Assembly (NCBI GenBank): GCA_015680685.1
Contig: MNCI01022139.1
Coordinates: 161,823-218,978 of the forward strand
Direction of reading: 5' to 3'
Source: Gnetum montanum
Lineage: Eukaryota; Streptophyta; Gnetopsida; Gnetales; Gnetaceae
Length of the DNA stretch: 57,156 bases
The position numbers and the translations under genes are program-made. Positions 1 through 11,334 of the stretch are shown here, in pieces. The notes below the pieces were generated by a model that made no database searches, was not told where the DNA came from, and was given only the letters and a program-made list of their open reading frames with translations. Within the stretch, counting starts at the first letter, position 1. Each line of letters begins with the position of its first letter.

Positions 1-54
1 TCGGCCGCAATATCGTGTATGCGATATCACGGCTTGTGCAATCCGCATCTCATC
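1..54 (-). repeat. possible LTR terminus (minus strand)
   Basis: The first bases contain near-repeated short palindromic motifs (GATATC, ATATCG) and end in CTCATCA at about position 54, the same terminal bases as the LTRs ending at 11050 (GACTCATCA) and 21415 (GATTCATCA). It could be the U3 end of a minus-strand Athila-like LTR whose body lies left of the window. With only 54 bases visible this is a weak call. Confidence 0.3.
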
Positions 55-527
55 AGATGGTTAAGATAGCCTGGAGCTTGTAAGGATCTATCTAGCCACT
101 ATTCTAGATAAAAATACCTTTTGATCCATCAACACGCCATGTTGTCCTACACTATACCCTAATTAAAAGAAGGGATATCCTCAAAGATTAAGTCTTTATT
201 AGTATGCTATCTCAAATGTAAAGAGCACATTAAAGATTGAGGATATTAAGCCACTCAAATCCCATCTAATAATTATAAACAAGTAAGTTTAACAACTAAG
301 GTAATCAACCATAAAGCATGAATGCTGAACTTAATTGGCTTTTAATAAGGTTTAGAGATGCTTATGTAGCCTAGATTAATGAAGAAAAATTTTCCCTTTT
401 CCATAAAAATGGTACTTACCTTTCTACATAGAGAAAAGTCTTACTTAAAATGTCAACTAGTCCTCTACACATTATAGTGAAAAGGCTCTCATTTCTTCTC
501 TCTAAAATATTGCAGCATCACCTCCCC

Positions 528-668
528 TTTTGATAATCTTGGGGCATTTCCACCTCCTTGAGAATGTTGGGGTATTTCTTCCCCATTTGATAATCTTGGG
601 GCATTCCCTTTCCTTTTGAAAACCTTGGGGTATTTCATTTCCTTTGAGAATCTTAGCGAATTTCCTTA
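528..668. repeat. about 29-bp degenerate tandem repeat, 5 units
   Basis: Five head-to-tail units of the pattern GAGAATCTTGGGGCATTTCC with variants start near 531, 561, 589, 620 and 646. No coding content is seen. Just downstream, 765-820, a shorter direct repeat of AGATTATCCATCCC occurs twice. Positions 55-527 and 830-980 show nothing recognisable. Confidence 0.6.
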
Positions 669-939
669 CATTTTTTTCTTTTTCCTAAATTATCAACTCA
701 TCAAGGAAGTGGCATCACTAAGATAGCCACATTCTACTCTCCTTGGTATAATCTACCTAGATTAAAGGTTAGATTATCCATCCCTTTTCAAGATTAGATT
801 ATCCATCCCTTTCCAAGATTCATAAACCATCAAGAGTCTATTCCATGGTCCCAAAACTCCCATTTTTACTTCTTGATCACCTGTATTAAAAATCAACAAT
901 GAAGCGTTAGATTCATGCTCAATTGTATTTAGCCTATGA

Positions 940-1110
940 TTCTCATCTTAGCCTTTTTTTCTCATTTGCATTCAAAGGAATATGAGGACATTTGATAGAA
1001 AAATGATTCCCATCACAAACATAGCATTTAATCCCTAGGTATTCCAAAGGATTTTGAGGAAAACCTCCAAAATGAGATTATTTATACCAAAAATCATTAT
1101 GTCCTTTAGA
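940..1110 (-). pseudogene. gag fragment with CCHC zinc knuckle
   Basis: Read on the minus strand, 984-1028 encodes CYVCDGNHFSIKCP, a textbook retroviral zinc knuckle (C-x2-C-x4-H-x4-C), flanked by a short frame interrupted by one stop. Knuckles of this type bind RNA at the C-terminus of LTR-retrotransposon Gag. Neither the rest of gag nor pol is visible. It is on the opposite strand from the copia element that follows, so it belongs to a different element, possibly the one whose LTR end may lie at 1-54. Confidence 0.55.
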
Positions 1111-1149
1111 AGTTTAATGTTTTTCATACCCTAAGAAATAAGATTGATT

Positions 1150-1637
1150 ACCTAATGTAGGGGAAGCATAGGAACTATTCAAGCCACTACAATTATTGTG
1201 GCCATCCCCTCTCCAAGGCTTATTACTCTATTTCTTAGACTCCTATAACTATTTCATCACATCCTTATCTTTCTTTCCTATCTTGAAATCTACTAAACTA
1301 TTAGAAATCTCTCTTTATTATACAAACTCTTTATCATGTTTTATTTCTATTGTATTATTTATCATCATGGTTTATACTTACATCATCATGGTGTCTCTAT
1401 GGTATTGTGCATTGTCATGGTGTTATGTTATTTCTTAATAATTTATCTACTCTTATTAATACATTCATTAGTACTTAGTTATAATTACTAAATGTAATTT
1501 TGATAATTTTTTATTTGGAAATGATGCTTCCCATATCTTAAATACTAATAGAATCATGTTTGTGTGTTTCTTATTCTCATTCTCTCTCATCATGTCTAGT
1601 TATTGAATTGCTCATTGTTGGTCCTATAAACTTCACA
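1150..1637 (+). repeat. 5' LTR of a Ty1/copia element (end defined, start approximate)
   Basis: The sequence immediately before the tRNA-iMet primer-binding site must be the 3' end of a 5' LTR, and it ends in ...CTTCACA as expected for a TG...CA LTR. The 5' boundary cannot be fixed because no second LTR is in the window; the listed start is only an estimate. The stretch is very AT-rich. Confidence 0.4.
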
Positions 1638-1655
1638 TGGTATCAGAACTAGGTT
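1638..1655 (+). other. primer-binding site (tRNA-iMet type)
   Basis: TGGTATCAGAACTAGGTT is a near match to the plant copia PBS TGGTATCAGAGC..., complementary to the 3' end of initiator methionine tRNA. It abuts the LTR end CA with no spacer. It fixes element orientation (plus) and class. Confidence 0.8.
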
Positions 1656-3115
1656 CATAAGTATTCATGACATTAAAAATTTAGAAACAATCATGATAAG
1701 AGTAAGAACCTCTATCCCATTGTCTAAGATCCAAATGCTTAAATATTCAAATCATCCTATCTAGAAACTCTAGATGTGATTTATATAGTGAGGAAATGAA
1801 TTGGAAGAAACCCTTATTGAAATAGCCATGGTGTATAAAAATAACAAGATGGCATAAATGTTAATTATACTAAGCATGTATAGTGAATTTATACAACTGG
1901 TGAAAAAGCATGAATCTACATATAAGATGTGGAAGAAGCTGAAAGGGACATTCAAATTTAAAAATGAATAAACATTATTACCCCTCCAAAATCAACTAAA
2001 ATCACTACATTTAAAAGAAGGTGAATCTATGATCACCCTTGTACAAAACGTATTTGCATTAAAAGCTAAACTACAAGCTTAGAATGCATAAGTTTTAGAT
2101 AAGACCATCAAATTTTATTTATTAAAAGCACTACCACCATTGTATGATGTCTTTAGAGAAACTAGTAATAGTACAAAACATACACTATGATGAACTTGTG
2201 TACAAAAGTTCTTGAAGATGAAGTAGGAATAAACATGTACATATTAATAGTAGATGAAAAATCTCAAGAAATGATGGTTAAAATGAAAGGTGATTAGAAG
2301 AGATAGAAAGTGTCTAAATATTATTACATTTGTAAGAAAGAGGGTAGTCATGACCCTGATCATTATTATGATAATCCAAATAATCCCAAGGCTAAAGTCA
2401 TAACCAAAAGATATGCAATCATGTTTATTAAAAATAAGGTAAATAGGTTGAATAAGGGAAATGAAAAAATTGTATGCCTAAGCCTAGGATTGCCAATGTT
2501 ATAAAATAGGAGGCTTTCTCACCCACCATGGATTTCAATGTCATCACTTTGAATGATACATTTAATAATTCAATGTATATTAATTCTAGTTACTCACAAC
2601 ATTTTATAAGAAACTTGTCATGCTTAACAAATGTAAGATATAAGAAACCACATCCTATGTAAGAATTGGAGATGACCATTTAATAAAAACTACTAAAAGT
2701 AGGAACTTGATGATTTCTAGATTAGAATTAAAATACATTGACTATAATAAAGAATTTTCCATTATGTCAATTTTGGTATATCAATTGATGAATGAAGGGT
2801 TGAGTGTTAAATTTGAAAAGAAGAATTATGACACATTCTATTGCATGATATACCATGCTGGTGATGTTATAGCATATAGTATTACATGCAATGCAATATT
2901 TTAAGTTATGGATTATCAAGTTGAAGAGATGTACGTAATGGAAAATCAAGATTCACTAAGAAAGTGGCACTTAAGACTTGGACAACACTTCAGAGCAAAG
3001 CTTAGAGCTTGTACAGTGTGTGGTATCCTTAAAACCACAATTTGAAAGGAACAAAGTCCAAAGGTATGCTTGCAAACTACCCTCTCAGTGTGGACTACCG
3101 AATTTGGAAAACCAT
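1656..3115 (+). mobile_element. degenerate Ty1/copia element: gag, protease remnant, GAG-pre-integrase
   Basis: Reading forward from the PBS, about 1795-2200 gives a copia Gag-type helical domain: TYKMWKKLKGTFKFKNE, then LKEGESMITLVQNVFALKAK, then LLKALPPLYDVFRETSN. A decayed zinc knuckle (YICKKEGSHDPDHYY) lies near 2322-2366 with its first Cys lost. A protease DSGAS-like site is weakly visible near 2580 (INSSYSQHF). At 2958-3000 RKWHLRLGQ matches the GAG-pre-integrase WH-x-RLGH motif. Coding sequence stops near 3115; integrase, RT and a 3' LTR are absent, so the element is 3'-truncated. Many in-frame TAG, TAA and TGA codons make it dead. Family known; limits inferred. Confidence 0.75.
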
Positions 3116-3315
3116 GTTAAAATCGATGTGCTCTTTATGTCAAAGAATTTTATTTGAGAACGTATTCATCATCTCCCTTCTAAGTTCAAGGATATTCACT
3201 TTGGTTCCTTAGGCCTCAATTTTTTAATTGGTTATAACTATGTGTTCATGAATTTTAATTTTTTAATTTACTATATTTAATATTTTATTTTATTTTATAT
3301 GATGTACTCATGCCA
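3116..3315. other. no gene seen between copia remnant and pseudogene
   Basis: AT-rich sequence with runs of TTTTATTTTAT; nothing recognised. Confidence 0.6.
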
Positions 3316-6190
3316 AAGGCTAACGGGTAGTTCAAGTTGTATTGTAGGTAGTGCGCCTAAATCTATTACTGTTGTAATCACATGAGTACCTGTAGAGGAT
3401 ACATTCATTCTCAAGTGGATTGAAGTAAATTTAGCACAGGAGTGGTTGGTTGGCTAAGCACCTAGAGAGATCTAGGAGAGGATTGCCAATGTAGGATTTC
3501 TTGATTTATTCATGATTCCTAGTCCATTAATGCCTACTACAAAGATGGTAAATGTAATTGACTCTCTTGACAAAGAATTCAAGAAATTCATCTCTCATAT
3601 TCATAGTGTGCTTGTTACCTTGGTCATCAATGAATCCACATTTAGCAACCTCTTTGGTGTACCTTGTTAACATTTCCATAAGAGGAGGAAAGAGATGAGC
3701 CATAGAGAGGAGGTTGTTGAGTGGCTTAACTCTCATCATGGTAGTGGTGGGTTGTCTTTAGATCAATGTAAGTTTGTAGAAGTCAATGAGATGTATCCTA
3801 TATTTATCTCCAGAGCATTTCTCTTGTTGCTATTATAGAAGAAGATCCTTAGTATTTAGCTAGCTTGGATTACAAAAATGATCCTCACCAAGGATGCTAA
3901 GTTTAACTGGGCTATGTACTTCACCTCTAGGCTATAGGAAGAGATTCAAAGATTTTGTAATAACTTTGACATGATATGTCATATGCACTTTACATTTTTA
4001 GCTGCATATCTTAGAAGGTCTATGGAATTCTTGGTGGTCAAAAAGGATGGGAATGAGTAAGTTATGATCACTTCCAATTTTTCAAAACTTAGATTGAACA
4101 TATTATTCTTGCTATATAGGTTCAAGACCCACTAATTAAGGATTTTGAAGAATCGATGTATATTACCACTAAGAAATTTAGTGGTGCATGTTCTTCTTCC
4201 CTTAACAACATGAGGGTTGAACCCCACATTACTTGTGGGAGTGCCAAAAGAGCCAAATAGATACATGCAAAGGCTGATGATGTAGCCAAAGCAAGGATAA
4301 AAATTCCACTAGTTGAAGAAACGATTCCTATTGTTGAGTAGCCAGTGAAAAAGAAGATATCTCTCAAGTTCAATAAGGCACATCACACTATTTCAAGTAT
4401 GTTTTAATTGCATTTTTGTTATTTTTTTTCTTATGTTATTTTCATATTTTTTAATGTTATATGCATATTTATTATCAAGATATTATTTTTACCCAAAATT
4501 TCCTAATGTTTTGTCTTTGCCATTCTTATAGGAAAGTAATATGAACTTGCAACTGATGCAACAATAAAGGTAGAGCAAAGACAATAAGAAGAGGAAGCAT
4601 TATGACAATAGGAGGATGAAATGGTATTCAATCATGCTTTGGATATCCAAGATGCCATATTTGAAGATTCAATAGTTGATGTTGAACTTCCTATTGACAT
4701 CCCACATGGTCCTCTAGGTACTTATGCATTTTAGTTTATGTATTTCATTTTATGGTTTTACATCAAAATTTGTTTTAATTTTTTCATTAATCATGTTGTT
4801 GGTTATACTTGTTGTAGTGCCTAAATCTATTCCAGAGGCTTCCACCTCTACATTTCATTTGAAACCATGGGCTAAGGTTCTAGATGAGATTGAGTTCATG
4901 CAAGGCATGGTGGAAGATATGATTGATCAATTGTAATAGATAGCTCCCATGTTGATAAGGATAATATCATACTTTATCTTAGTTTCTTTTTGTTATTTAT
5001 ATATTTATATATTTTGTTTTATATTTTTTATGGCTTTCTATGTTTTATGATTACATGATTTTAATAGTTTAAAGTATTTTCTAATGCTTTTGTTTCTTAC
5101 TATTTTTCATGTGTATACATTTGTTGTGGCTTTTCTCTCTCTCTCTCTCTCTTTCTCTTTTGCAGTGTCCAAGGTTGGATGGGATCCTATGCATGATGTT
5201 GAGCTTGATGAGTTTCCTACACTTCCACTTGACATGGAAAATATTTCATGAAGGTTGTATGAGGGAACCACTAAATGTACCCTCTCATGTGCTAGGACTT
5301 CATGGGAGTGCCAACACTCCAATGAATTCCTATGGGAAAAGGTTATGGCATTAGAGAAAGAAAAAAAGTGGCAAACAACTAAAATCAAAGACCTTAGAGA
5401 TTGTAAGAAGTTTATAGAGGCTTATGTAGCCAATAGAGACTCCTTGCACACTAAGAAAATTTAATGGTCATGCTATTGGAGTGTCATCCATGGTAGTGTT
5501 GCCCTAGCCAAGAGTACTGTAGAAAAGGACATACAAATGAAACTACTGGTTCATAAGATTAGATACTGGTGGGACTACTATGCTTGGATCCTTAAGTAGG
5601 GCAAAAGCAAAAGGACCACAAGCAAAAGTACAAAGCTAAAAAGGAGAGATAATAAAAGTGGTTGAAAGAGGAGGTCATAAAGAGCCAAAAGCTTGAGATG
5701 TTTTGGTAGGGAATCAATGTAGAGGATGCCTTTAAGTTGTTTGAAGGCTCTTTGGTAGGTTCTAATACCCCTATTGTTTAGATTACTACTACTTTTGGAG
5801 AGGTCACTAATGTTAACTTTTCTTGAGAGCCTCTAGAGTGGACAGATGTTGAGAGGAGGAACATCCTAACTGGTGTAAACCTTGGGAAGATAGATTGGAC
5901 AAATATGAATGAACAAAAGATTCTTCATCTGTTGGAGGCTAGTCTTCTAAAATTTCCTCCAAAAGACCTTGCTCGAATCTCCAATGGTTTGTTTTTTAAG
6001 TTTTTATTTTAACATTTTTGTTTCTTTTGAGTTTAGTTGGTATTTTATTTTGTTTCATTGTTTTATGGTCATCTATGGCTATATTGGTTACTAATTAATT
6101 TTTTTTTTCATGTTTTGTTTTTATTTTTGTTGTGGCGTAGGCACCATGTGATCGTAGCAATCCTAGTGGTCATGATTGTGACAATGTTTC
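3316..6190 (+). pseudogene. unrecognised multi-exon pseudogene
   Basis: A long frame readable from about 3350 to 4395 is broken only by scattered stops (mostly TAG or TAA where Gln fits). It includes WIEVNLAQEWLVG, ANVGFLDLFMIPSPLMP, NWAMYFTSRL and MHFTFLAAYLRRSMEFL. It is followed by T-rich stretches bounded by splice-like signals: donor CTCTAG|GTACTT near 4717 with acceptor TTGTTGTAG|TGCC near 4818, where the frame joins into GPL-VPKSIPEAS; a further acceptor CTTTTGCAG|TG near 5165 after a pyrimidine tract. The later exons are acidic and then lysine/glutamate-rich (VMALEKEKKWQTTKIKDL), suggesting coiled coil. The last coding-like block ends near 5987 before another T-rich stretch. I do not recognise the family; it resembles in layout (globular N-part, acidic linker, coiled coil) the accessory 3' ORFs of large plant gypsy elements, but introns argue for a captured or decayed host gene. 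Confidence 0.5.
5130..5162. repeat. (CT)n microsatellite / polypyrimidine tract
   Basis: About ten CT dinucleotides followed by TTTCTCTTTTGCAG. It forms the polypyrimidine tract of a likely splice acceptor for the pseudogene around it. Confidence 0.85.
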
Positions 6191-6930
6191 TCCTCCTCCA
6201 ACTTTGACGTAGGCATACTAGTCTTGTCAATTGTTTCTATTATTTTAGTTGTGATGTTGATTTTATTATTATTTTTTATTGTCTATTCATAGCCATTGGA
6301 GACTATGAGATAGTTTATCATTATTTATTTTATTGTTGCACAATGGTGGTTAGACTTTTATTTATCTTATTTTTCATCATTGTTAACTAAATTTTTGTCA
6401 CATTGTGTGGCTGTGGCTGTTGGATATGGACGCTTTGGTTATAATATTTTTAATTTTGCATATAGTATATATTTTAAGTATTTTTGTTTCATTGTCTTTT
6501 TATGAGAAGGCTACATTGTTAAACTATACGGTTATAAGGAAAACATATGTAAAAAAAATGTAAACGTAAAGTAATCAACAAAAACAAAGTGTAAAATATG
6601 GTGGAATGACTATAATAGTGATAGGGAAAAGGCTATAGCACATTGCTAGTTTAAGGATTTAGCAAGCCATGGTAAAATTTTTATAAGTTTTTTTGTTTTA
6701 AATTTTTTTTGGTATTTTTATTGCTTTTTAAAGGAAAGCATGAAAGAAAAATCATGAAAGAGCATAAATCAAAAGAAACATTTATTGCAGACGTGTACAA
6801 GCAAGGTTAATTTAGTTACAACAAGGCTAAAACAAGGTAAAGCAAAGTAAAAAAAAATGACATATGTAATCAAAAGTTTAAAGTTAGGCTATGAAATAAA
6901 AATAATAAGAAAAGGCTAAATGGTTATTAA
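6191..6930. other. AT-rich stretch without a recognisable gene
   Basis: T-rich, then A-rich low-complexity DNA on the plus strand; no frame or motif recognised. Confidence 0.6.
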
Positions 6931-7116
6931 CATAGGGGCAAGCAAGTGGGGGACACACTCAATCATGTACTTGTTTCCTAACTTTCGAAAGATTAGGAAA
7001 AGTATATGGCCTTCATTGTACAATCCTATACTCCTTGTTTCCCTCACTGATAATGTTAAATGGGAGCTCTTCCCATGCTGTGTTCATGATTCGGTTATCT
7101 TTGGGCTTGGCCTAGT

Positions 7117-7806
7117 TTACTCTATTAGGCCTCTCGACTTTGTTCTTGATAGTAGGAGTTTGTTCCTGAAACTCCACTTTAGACCCTTAATGTTAATGTT
7201 ATTTACTACCAAGGGAACTACACTATCATCATAAATAATTATTTCACCTTTGTCATAAGGTAGGTGAAGTTCTTGGTGGATGGGAAAGAAAATTGCTTGT
7301 AATTGGGCTAACCAAATCCTTTCTAGGATGAGATTGAATCTTGGTGTCTCTTCCACCACTAAGAAGTTGGTAGATATGGAGAATTTTTTTCCTACTACGA
7401 AGTCTAATGAGATGGAACCCTTTATGGCTACGTGTGATCTGTTGAAGGATTTGAGAGTAGATGTAGGAGTACTTTGCATGTGATCCACTAGGCCTAGCTA
7501 TTCAACAATGGTGAAATATATGATATTGGTTGCTACCCCATCATCAATGTGCACCCTATGTATTTTTTATTGTCCAACCCTTATGATTATCAAGAGAGGA
7601 GCCCTTATTATCTTGCCATCCTGAGGGTTGGTCTTAACTTCACTATCCCGAAACACTAGTGTAGTTAACTTCGTTTCTTCCCTAGGCAAAGGTGGTACTA
7701 GTACCACGTGGATGGATTCTTTGCTAGTAGGAATGTCCTCACCAATGGGAATTAAATTCAATATTTTAACTAAGGCTTTACGGTGAGCAAAGGATATCAT
7801 TACCAA
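7117..7806 (-). pseudogene. retrotransposon aspartic protease (Ty3/gypsy)
   Basis: On the minus strand the frame runs through a catalytic-site sequence near 7540 (HIDDGVATNIIYF, the D-D-G form in place of DTG/DSG), then EQLGL-like, IKGSISLDFVVGKKFSIS, and the C-terminal signature NLILERIWL (family consensus ILGRPWL, G changed to E) followed by HLPYDKGEIIIYDD. Two in-frame stops (one just before the active site, one in VE*LGL) inactivate it. In the family this domain cleaves Gag-Pol. Upstream 7567-7806 is the linker leading into it. Confidence 0.7.
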
Positions 7807-7809
7807 GTT

Positions 7810-9400
7810 ATACTAGCTCAATGAAGTGTTTTTTTATTTTAGTGATAGCTTCACCTGTTCCATGGTGTTGAGGAATTCCTTATCATTAACTATTGCTTTT
7901 TTGTTTTTATTCACCTTAACTTCTTCCATCCTACACAAGATTCAAACTTCATGTTTTAGTGTTTGTGGTTTGGCCTCCTTTTCCTTCTCTTATTGTTTTT
8001 TGTCCTTCCTTACTTGTTTAGTTGAAGCATCTTGAGCATTGGAGCTCATGCAAATGGTTGAAATGGATTTGGGCTTCAGTGGGCTTACCTATTTCCAAGA
8101 CTTCACTTGCCTATTGTCTTTGGCCTTGGGCTTTAAGGCAAACTTCTTGCATTTCTTGGTAGGTGATTTCTTATTATTGGATTACAAAGAAGTTGTTGTG
8201 TTGGAAACCATAGTAGGAAGTTGATTAGCTTGGTGTCGTAGGCTTGGTGGTAGTGGGAGGGGGTACTATAATGACAAAGGATTCTTTAGGAGATGTTAGA
8301 GTCCTCAAACTTGAGGAAGTTGAAGGACCTATTTCATTGTGAGGAGGTACCCAAATCATGAACTGCTCCCTTGTAGATTTTGGACCATTTCTAACATTGA
8401 ATGCTACAATTATGTAAGGGCTATTGTTTTCATTCAATGGTTCTTCATGTACCTAGATGGATTGATTTTCTGTCATAAATAGATTGGAGGTGTCTAGTAC
8501 TAGCTCTTCATTATCTATCATATTTTGCAAGTCATCCTTTAGGACTAGGAAAAAATCACTATCATGACTGGGCAACTAATGATAATGGAAAAATCGGTCA
8601 AGTTTAAAATATTTTGGTATTGGTGGATCATCCTTGGTTGTTAGAGTAGGATCCTTAGAAATTTTTCACAATTAATCATGCCTCTTGCAAGTATTATTAG
8701 TCATTTTCTTGTATTGGATTCAACTGCTCCTGAGCAACTAGCTAAGAAGTTTGAATGGTTTTCTCTTGATCAATCTTTTCTCTAAAAGTCACACCTTGTG
8801 TGGTTTGAAGTAGAGGCCCCTGATGTTGAAGGTTGATTGCTTATGGTAGGGACCTTGGGTTGACTTGTTTTTGGCACTTACATGGTTTTTTTTCTTGTCC
8901 ATAGTGGCCATGGCTACATGTTTCTACTTTCTCCTATCCTTGTCCTTCCTTGTGTGATGGTTCTTGCATGCTATGTAAGTAGGGTCATGGTTGGCCTCGA
9001 CAACATCTTCTATATTCGTTGTTTGTGAGAAAGCCTAGCTAAGGGACTAAGGATCTAGATAATATTGTTTGAGCTTGATGAAGTCATTGACCATCCTCTT
9101 AAAAATAGAAAAATGATGGCTTTTAGCTAGGCTTGGGAATCACATTAAGTAGAGTATTCCACCCCAATATCGAAGTGATGAAAAACACAATTTATCAATG
9201 TTGCTCTTGTCTCCATGCTTGGATCTATCTCCTCAGGTTGAACACCCTAGTGTAGGCTTGGTATTTCTGATTGAAGAGTTCTAGCATTGTGTATTAGGAT
9301 TGAATTGAATTTGGTTTTAACAATCTATAGCATACTTTGACTCTATCAATTAGTGTCCTAGGAAAGAGCTTAAGCTTTTGCCACTCACTTTCAATGTTGT
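7810..9400 (-). pseudogene. decayed gag-to-protease linker of element B
   Basis: Minus-strand fragments with Pro/Thr/Ser-rich content (8225-8437) link gag and protease. No domain is recognised; several frameshifts and stops. Confidence 0.4.
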
Positions 9401-9401
9401 A

Positions 9402-10082
9402 CTAGGCACAGGCATCATGGAAGGCTTTTATATGATGTTGTGGATCCGAATCATAGCCTCCTACAAATTTAGGAATATTATTCATGTTAAGCCTAGGTAG
9501 GTGATTCTCTTTGCAATGCTTGCAAGATATCTTAACTACCTCTATGATTTGCATCAAGCATTTAATGACCAACAAGGGTTCATCATCATCACACATGCTA
9601 TGAAGGAATTTTCTATTTCTATTTGTTTGATCATGAAAATCTTGTCTATGTTCATGTTGATGTCTTTGACTTTTCTCATGGGTTTGATTTCTATTTTTAT
9701 TTTCACCATTTAGTGGAGCTTTATCCCCATGCCTACATTCCTCTTCATCAGAACTAGATGTTGAAGGGGGAGAGGAAGATGAGGAACTGGAAGGATTTCC
9801 ATGGCTTCTATGGTGTTTCCTAGGGTCCCTTGATTTATTGTTTCTTGGTTTTGAGGAGGTCTTAGGCCTTGAGACGTCCCTTGGTCCAAGACTTACTTCA
9901 TCTTCTTCAAGGTTTTCTACCTTATGTGAATGTAGTCTTTGAGTGTTGTTAGGGCAATCATGAACATAAGCAACCTCTACATAATTTTGGTCACTCCAAT
10001 TTTCCTCATCGTATATCTTATTAGTTCTCCAATGACTATTTTTGTTATACAATTCATCATCGCTTCCATATGAAAAAGACAT
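9402..10082 (-). CDS. Gag N-terminal part of element B
   Basis: A 226-codon open frame starting MSFSYGSDDEL, 105 bases after the PBS, aligned by eye with element C Gag (MSLSEDYD; both continue HWRTNK-YD). It is rich in Ser, Arg and His between residues 60 and 160 and ends in the start of the retrotransposon Gag core (LNMNNIPKFVGGYDSDPQHH, then IKAFHDACA). The frame then hits a stop at the point where element C continues with W-x-KLKLFP, so the capsid core is truncated here by mutation, although the sequence goes on decaying to the left. Confidence 0.75.
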   Translation of the reverse strand: MSFSYGSDDELYNKNSHWRTNKIYDEENWSDQNYVEVAYVHDCPNNTQRLHSHKVENLEEDEVSLGPRDVSRPKTSSKPRNNKSRDPRKHHRSHGNPSSSSSSSPPSTSSSDEEECRHGDKAPLNGENKNRNQTHEKSQRHQHEHRQDFHDQTNRNRKFLHSMCDDDEPLLVIKCLMQIIEVVKISCKHCKENHLPRLNMNNIPKFVGGYDSDPQHHIKAFHDACA

Positions 10083-10186
10083 TGTTGTTGGCTTATGGTG
10101 TGTGATTTAATATTTTCTGAAGGATATATCATTAATACCTTTACAGTGATCATGTATGATATAACTAATCTAGATAACTAGCACCA

Positions 10187-10204
10187 TCCCCAATAGTGGC
10201 ACCA
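10187..10204 (-). other. primer-binding site of element B (tRNA-Asp type, decayed)
   Basis: Minus-strand TGGTGCCACTATTGGGGA, one base inside the LTR end, matches the Athila-type PBS TGGCGCCGTTGCCGGGGA (complement of plant tRNA-Asp) at 12 of 18 positions, five of the six differences being transitions of C-to-T or G-to-A type. Confidence 0.7.
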
Positions 10205-10205
10205 A

Positions 10206-11050
10206 TGATGAGTGAGAATGTTACCCTACGTCCAACCATATGAATAACAAGCATTCACACACGATTCAGTCGAATTCCGTGGATGGGACTAAGTGTGCAT
10301 CTAAATCATTATGCTCTAATCATAGTTTGTTGTCTTCCCACTTGGACTAGTGGTAGCTCTGTCACATATGGTTTAGTCCAAAGTGAGGCATATAATGATG
10401 TCATCTAACCCTATGCTACTCCTAATGACAATAAATAGATTAATGAATTTAAGTTAACAAACAATGGAAAATAAGATCTAAACTAGCCTACATGCAATGA
10501 GTATTCATTTGTACATACCTTAGACTTTGTACAACGACCACTAGGATTGCCAAGCTTATGTCACTGGGCTTGCCCAACAATACACTACTGGATCACCAAG
10601 TAATTACACTTAAGTGCTTGTGATTAAGTCATACTCATTCAACTCAATGAAAAAAATAGTAAATAGCAATAAATGGAAACATTAACTAAAGAAAATAGTA
10701 AATAATTAATTCAATAATAATCTAAGAGAATGCTATAATGATGGAGGTAATCTCAATCTTTATTTCTGGTCATGTCATGTGTCCAAGTATGTCACACTTG
10801 AATAAGAATGTCATACAATCACACACATCATACTACGAGGCATGCATTGGGAATACCAAAACTTGAATTCAGAAATCTAAGAAAGACTATTAAAAATTAA
10901 CAAAAAACTCTTTCCCAACCATGCACCCAAGTGTTGTATTTATATGTTGGCATGGAGGAGATGATATTGGATATCCAACATTGCTTCTTCGATACTAGGT
11001 ATCCAATATCAAATATTTGATATCAGAGCAGACCAAATCATGACTCATCA
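10206..11050 (-). repeat. 5' LTR of element B (845 bp)
   Basis: Plus-strand ends are TGATGAG...ACTCATCA, i.e. the TGATGA/TCATCA inverted ends of this group. It is collinear over several hundred bases with the element C LTR. On the minus strand a TATAAATA box is at 10937-10944, and upstream of it (10962-11024) lie overlapping palindromic units of the form GATATTGGATATCC. The base string after the end, ATAAT, is the candidate target duplication, but the other end is missing. Confidence 0.75.
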
Positions 11051-11055
11051 ATAAT

Positions 11056-11300
11056 TTATTATACCTTGCGATTATTTAGAAGCATTCTTATAGGTTTTCA
11101 TTTCTTATTAAAGGGTTTATTAGAAAGCAAAGGAGAAAAATTTCTTTAAGGAAAAAATAGCACATCAATTAGAAAATAAATTAATTATTTAGCTTTCATT
11201 ACAAGCTTTTTTACTTGAAGCTCTTGTTAGAAAGCATTATCTTTGAGAATCTAATATTTCACTCTTAAAGAAAGGTCACTTACAAATACTTATCCCTCAA
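11056..11300. repeat. dispersed repeat, second copy at 44355-44665
   Basis: This stretch (…ATTTAGAAGCATTCTTATAGG…) is recognisably the same as 44355-44665, with shared blocks such as AAATAAATTAATT, TAGCTTTCA and AGCTTTTTT. The element B LTR ends exactly where the similarity starts, so element B seems to have inserted next to or into a copy. Class unknown. Confidence 0.55.
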
Positions 11301-11334
11301 CACATTAGAAGAATTATAGAGGAATATAACAATG

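Larger units (their letters stand above)
6930..11050 (-). mobile_element. element B: minus-strand Ty3/gypsy element with 5' LTR, gag and protease
   Basis: In minus-strand order it has a 5' LTR (11050-10206), a PBS (10204-10187), gag from 10082, a decayed linker (9400-7810) and an aspartic protease (about 7800-7117). Nothing recognisable as RT or integrase follows before about 6930, and no left LTR is found, so the 3' part is deleted or has decayed beyond recognition. The gag N-terminus and LTR start are similar to those of element C (15603-21415), placing it in the same broad Athila-like group but in a distinct subfamily. Confidence 0.7.

Noticed and set aside
1196-1438. Hydrophobic 80-codon frame
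   Set aside because: AT-rich, low-complexity, inside the probable copia LTR region; no family match.
7826-8224. Two hydrophobic plus-strand frames suggesting small membrane proteins
   Set aside because: They are antisense to the decayed gag-protease linker of element B, where T-rich complement of A-rich codons mimics hydrophobic protein.
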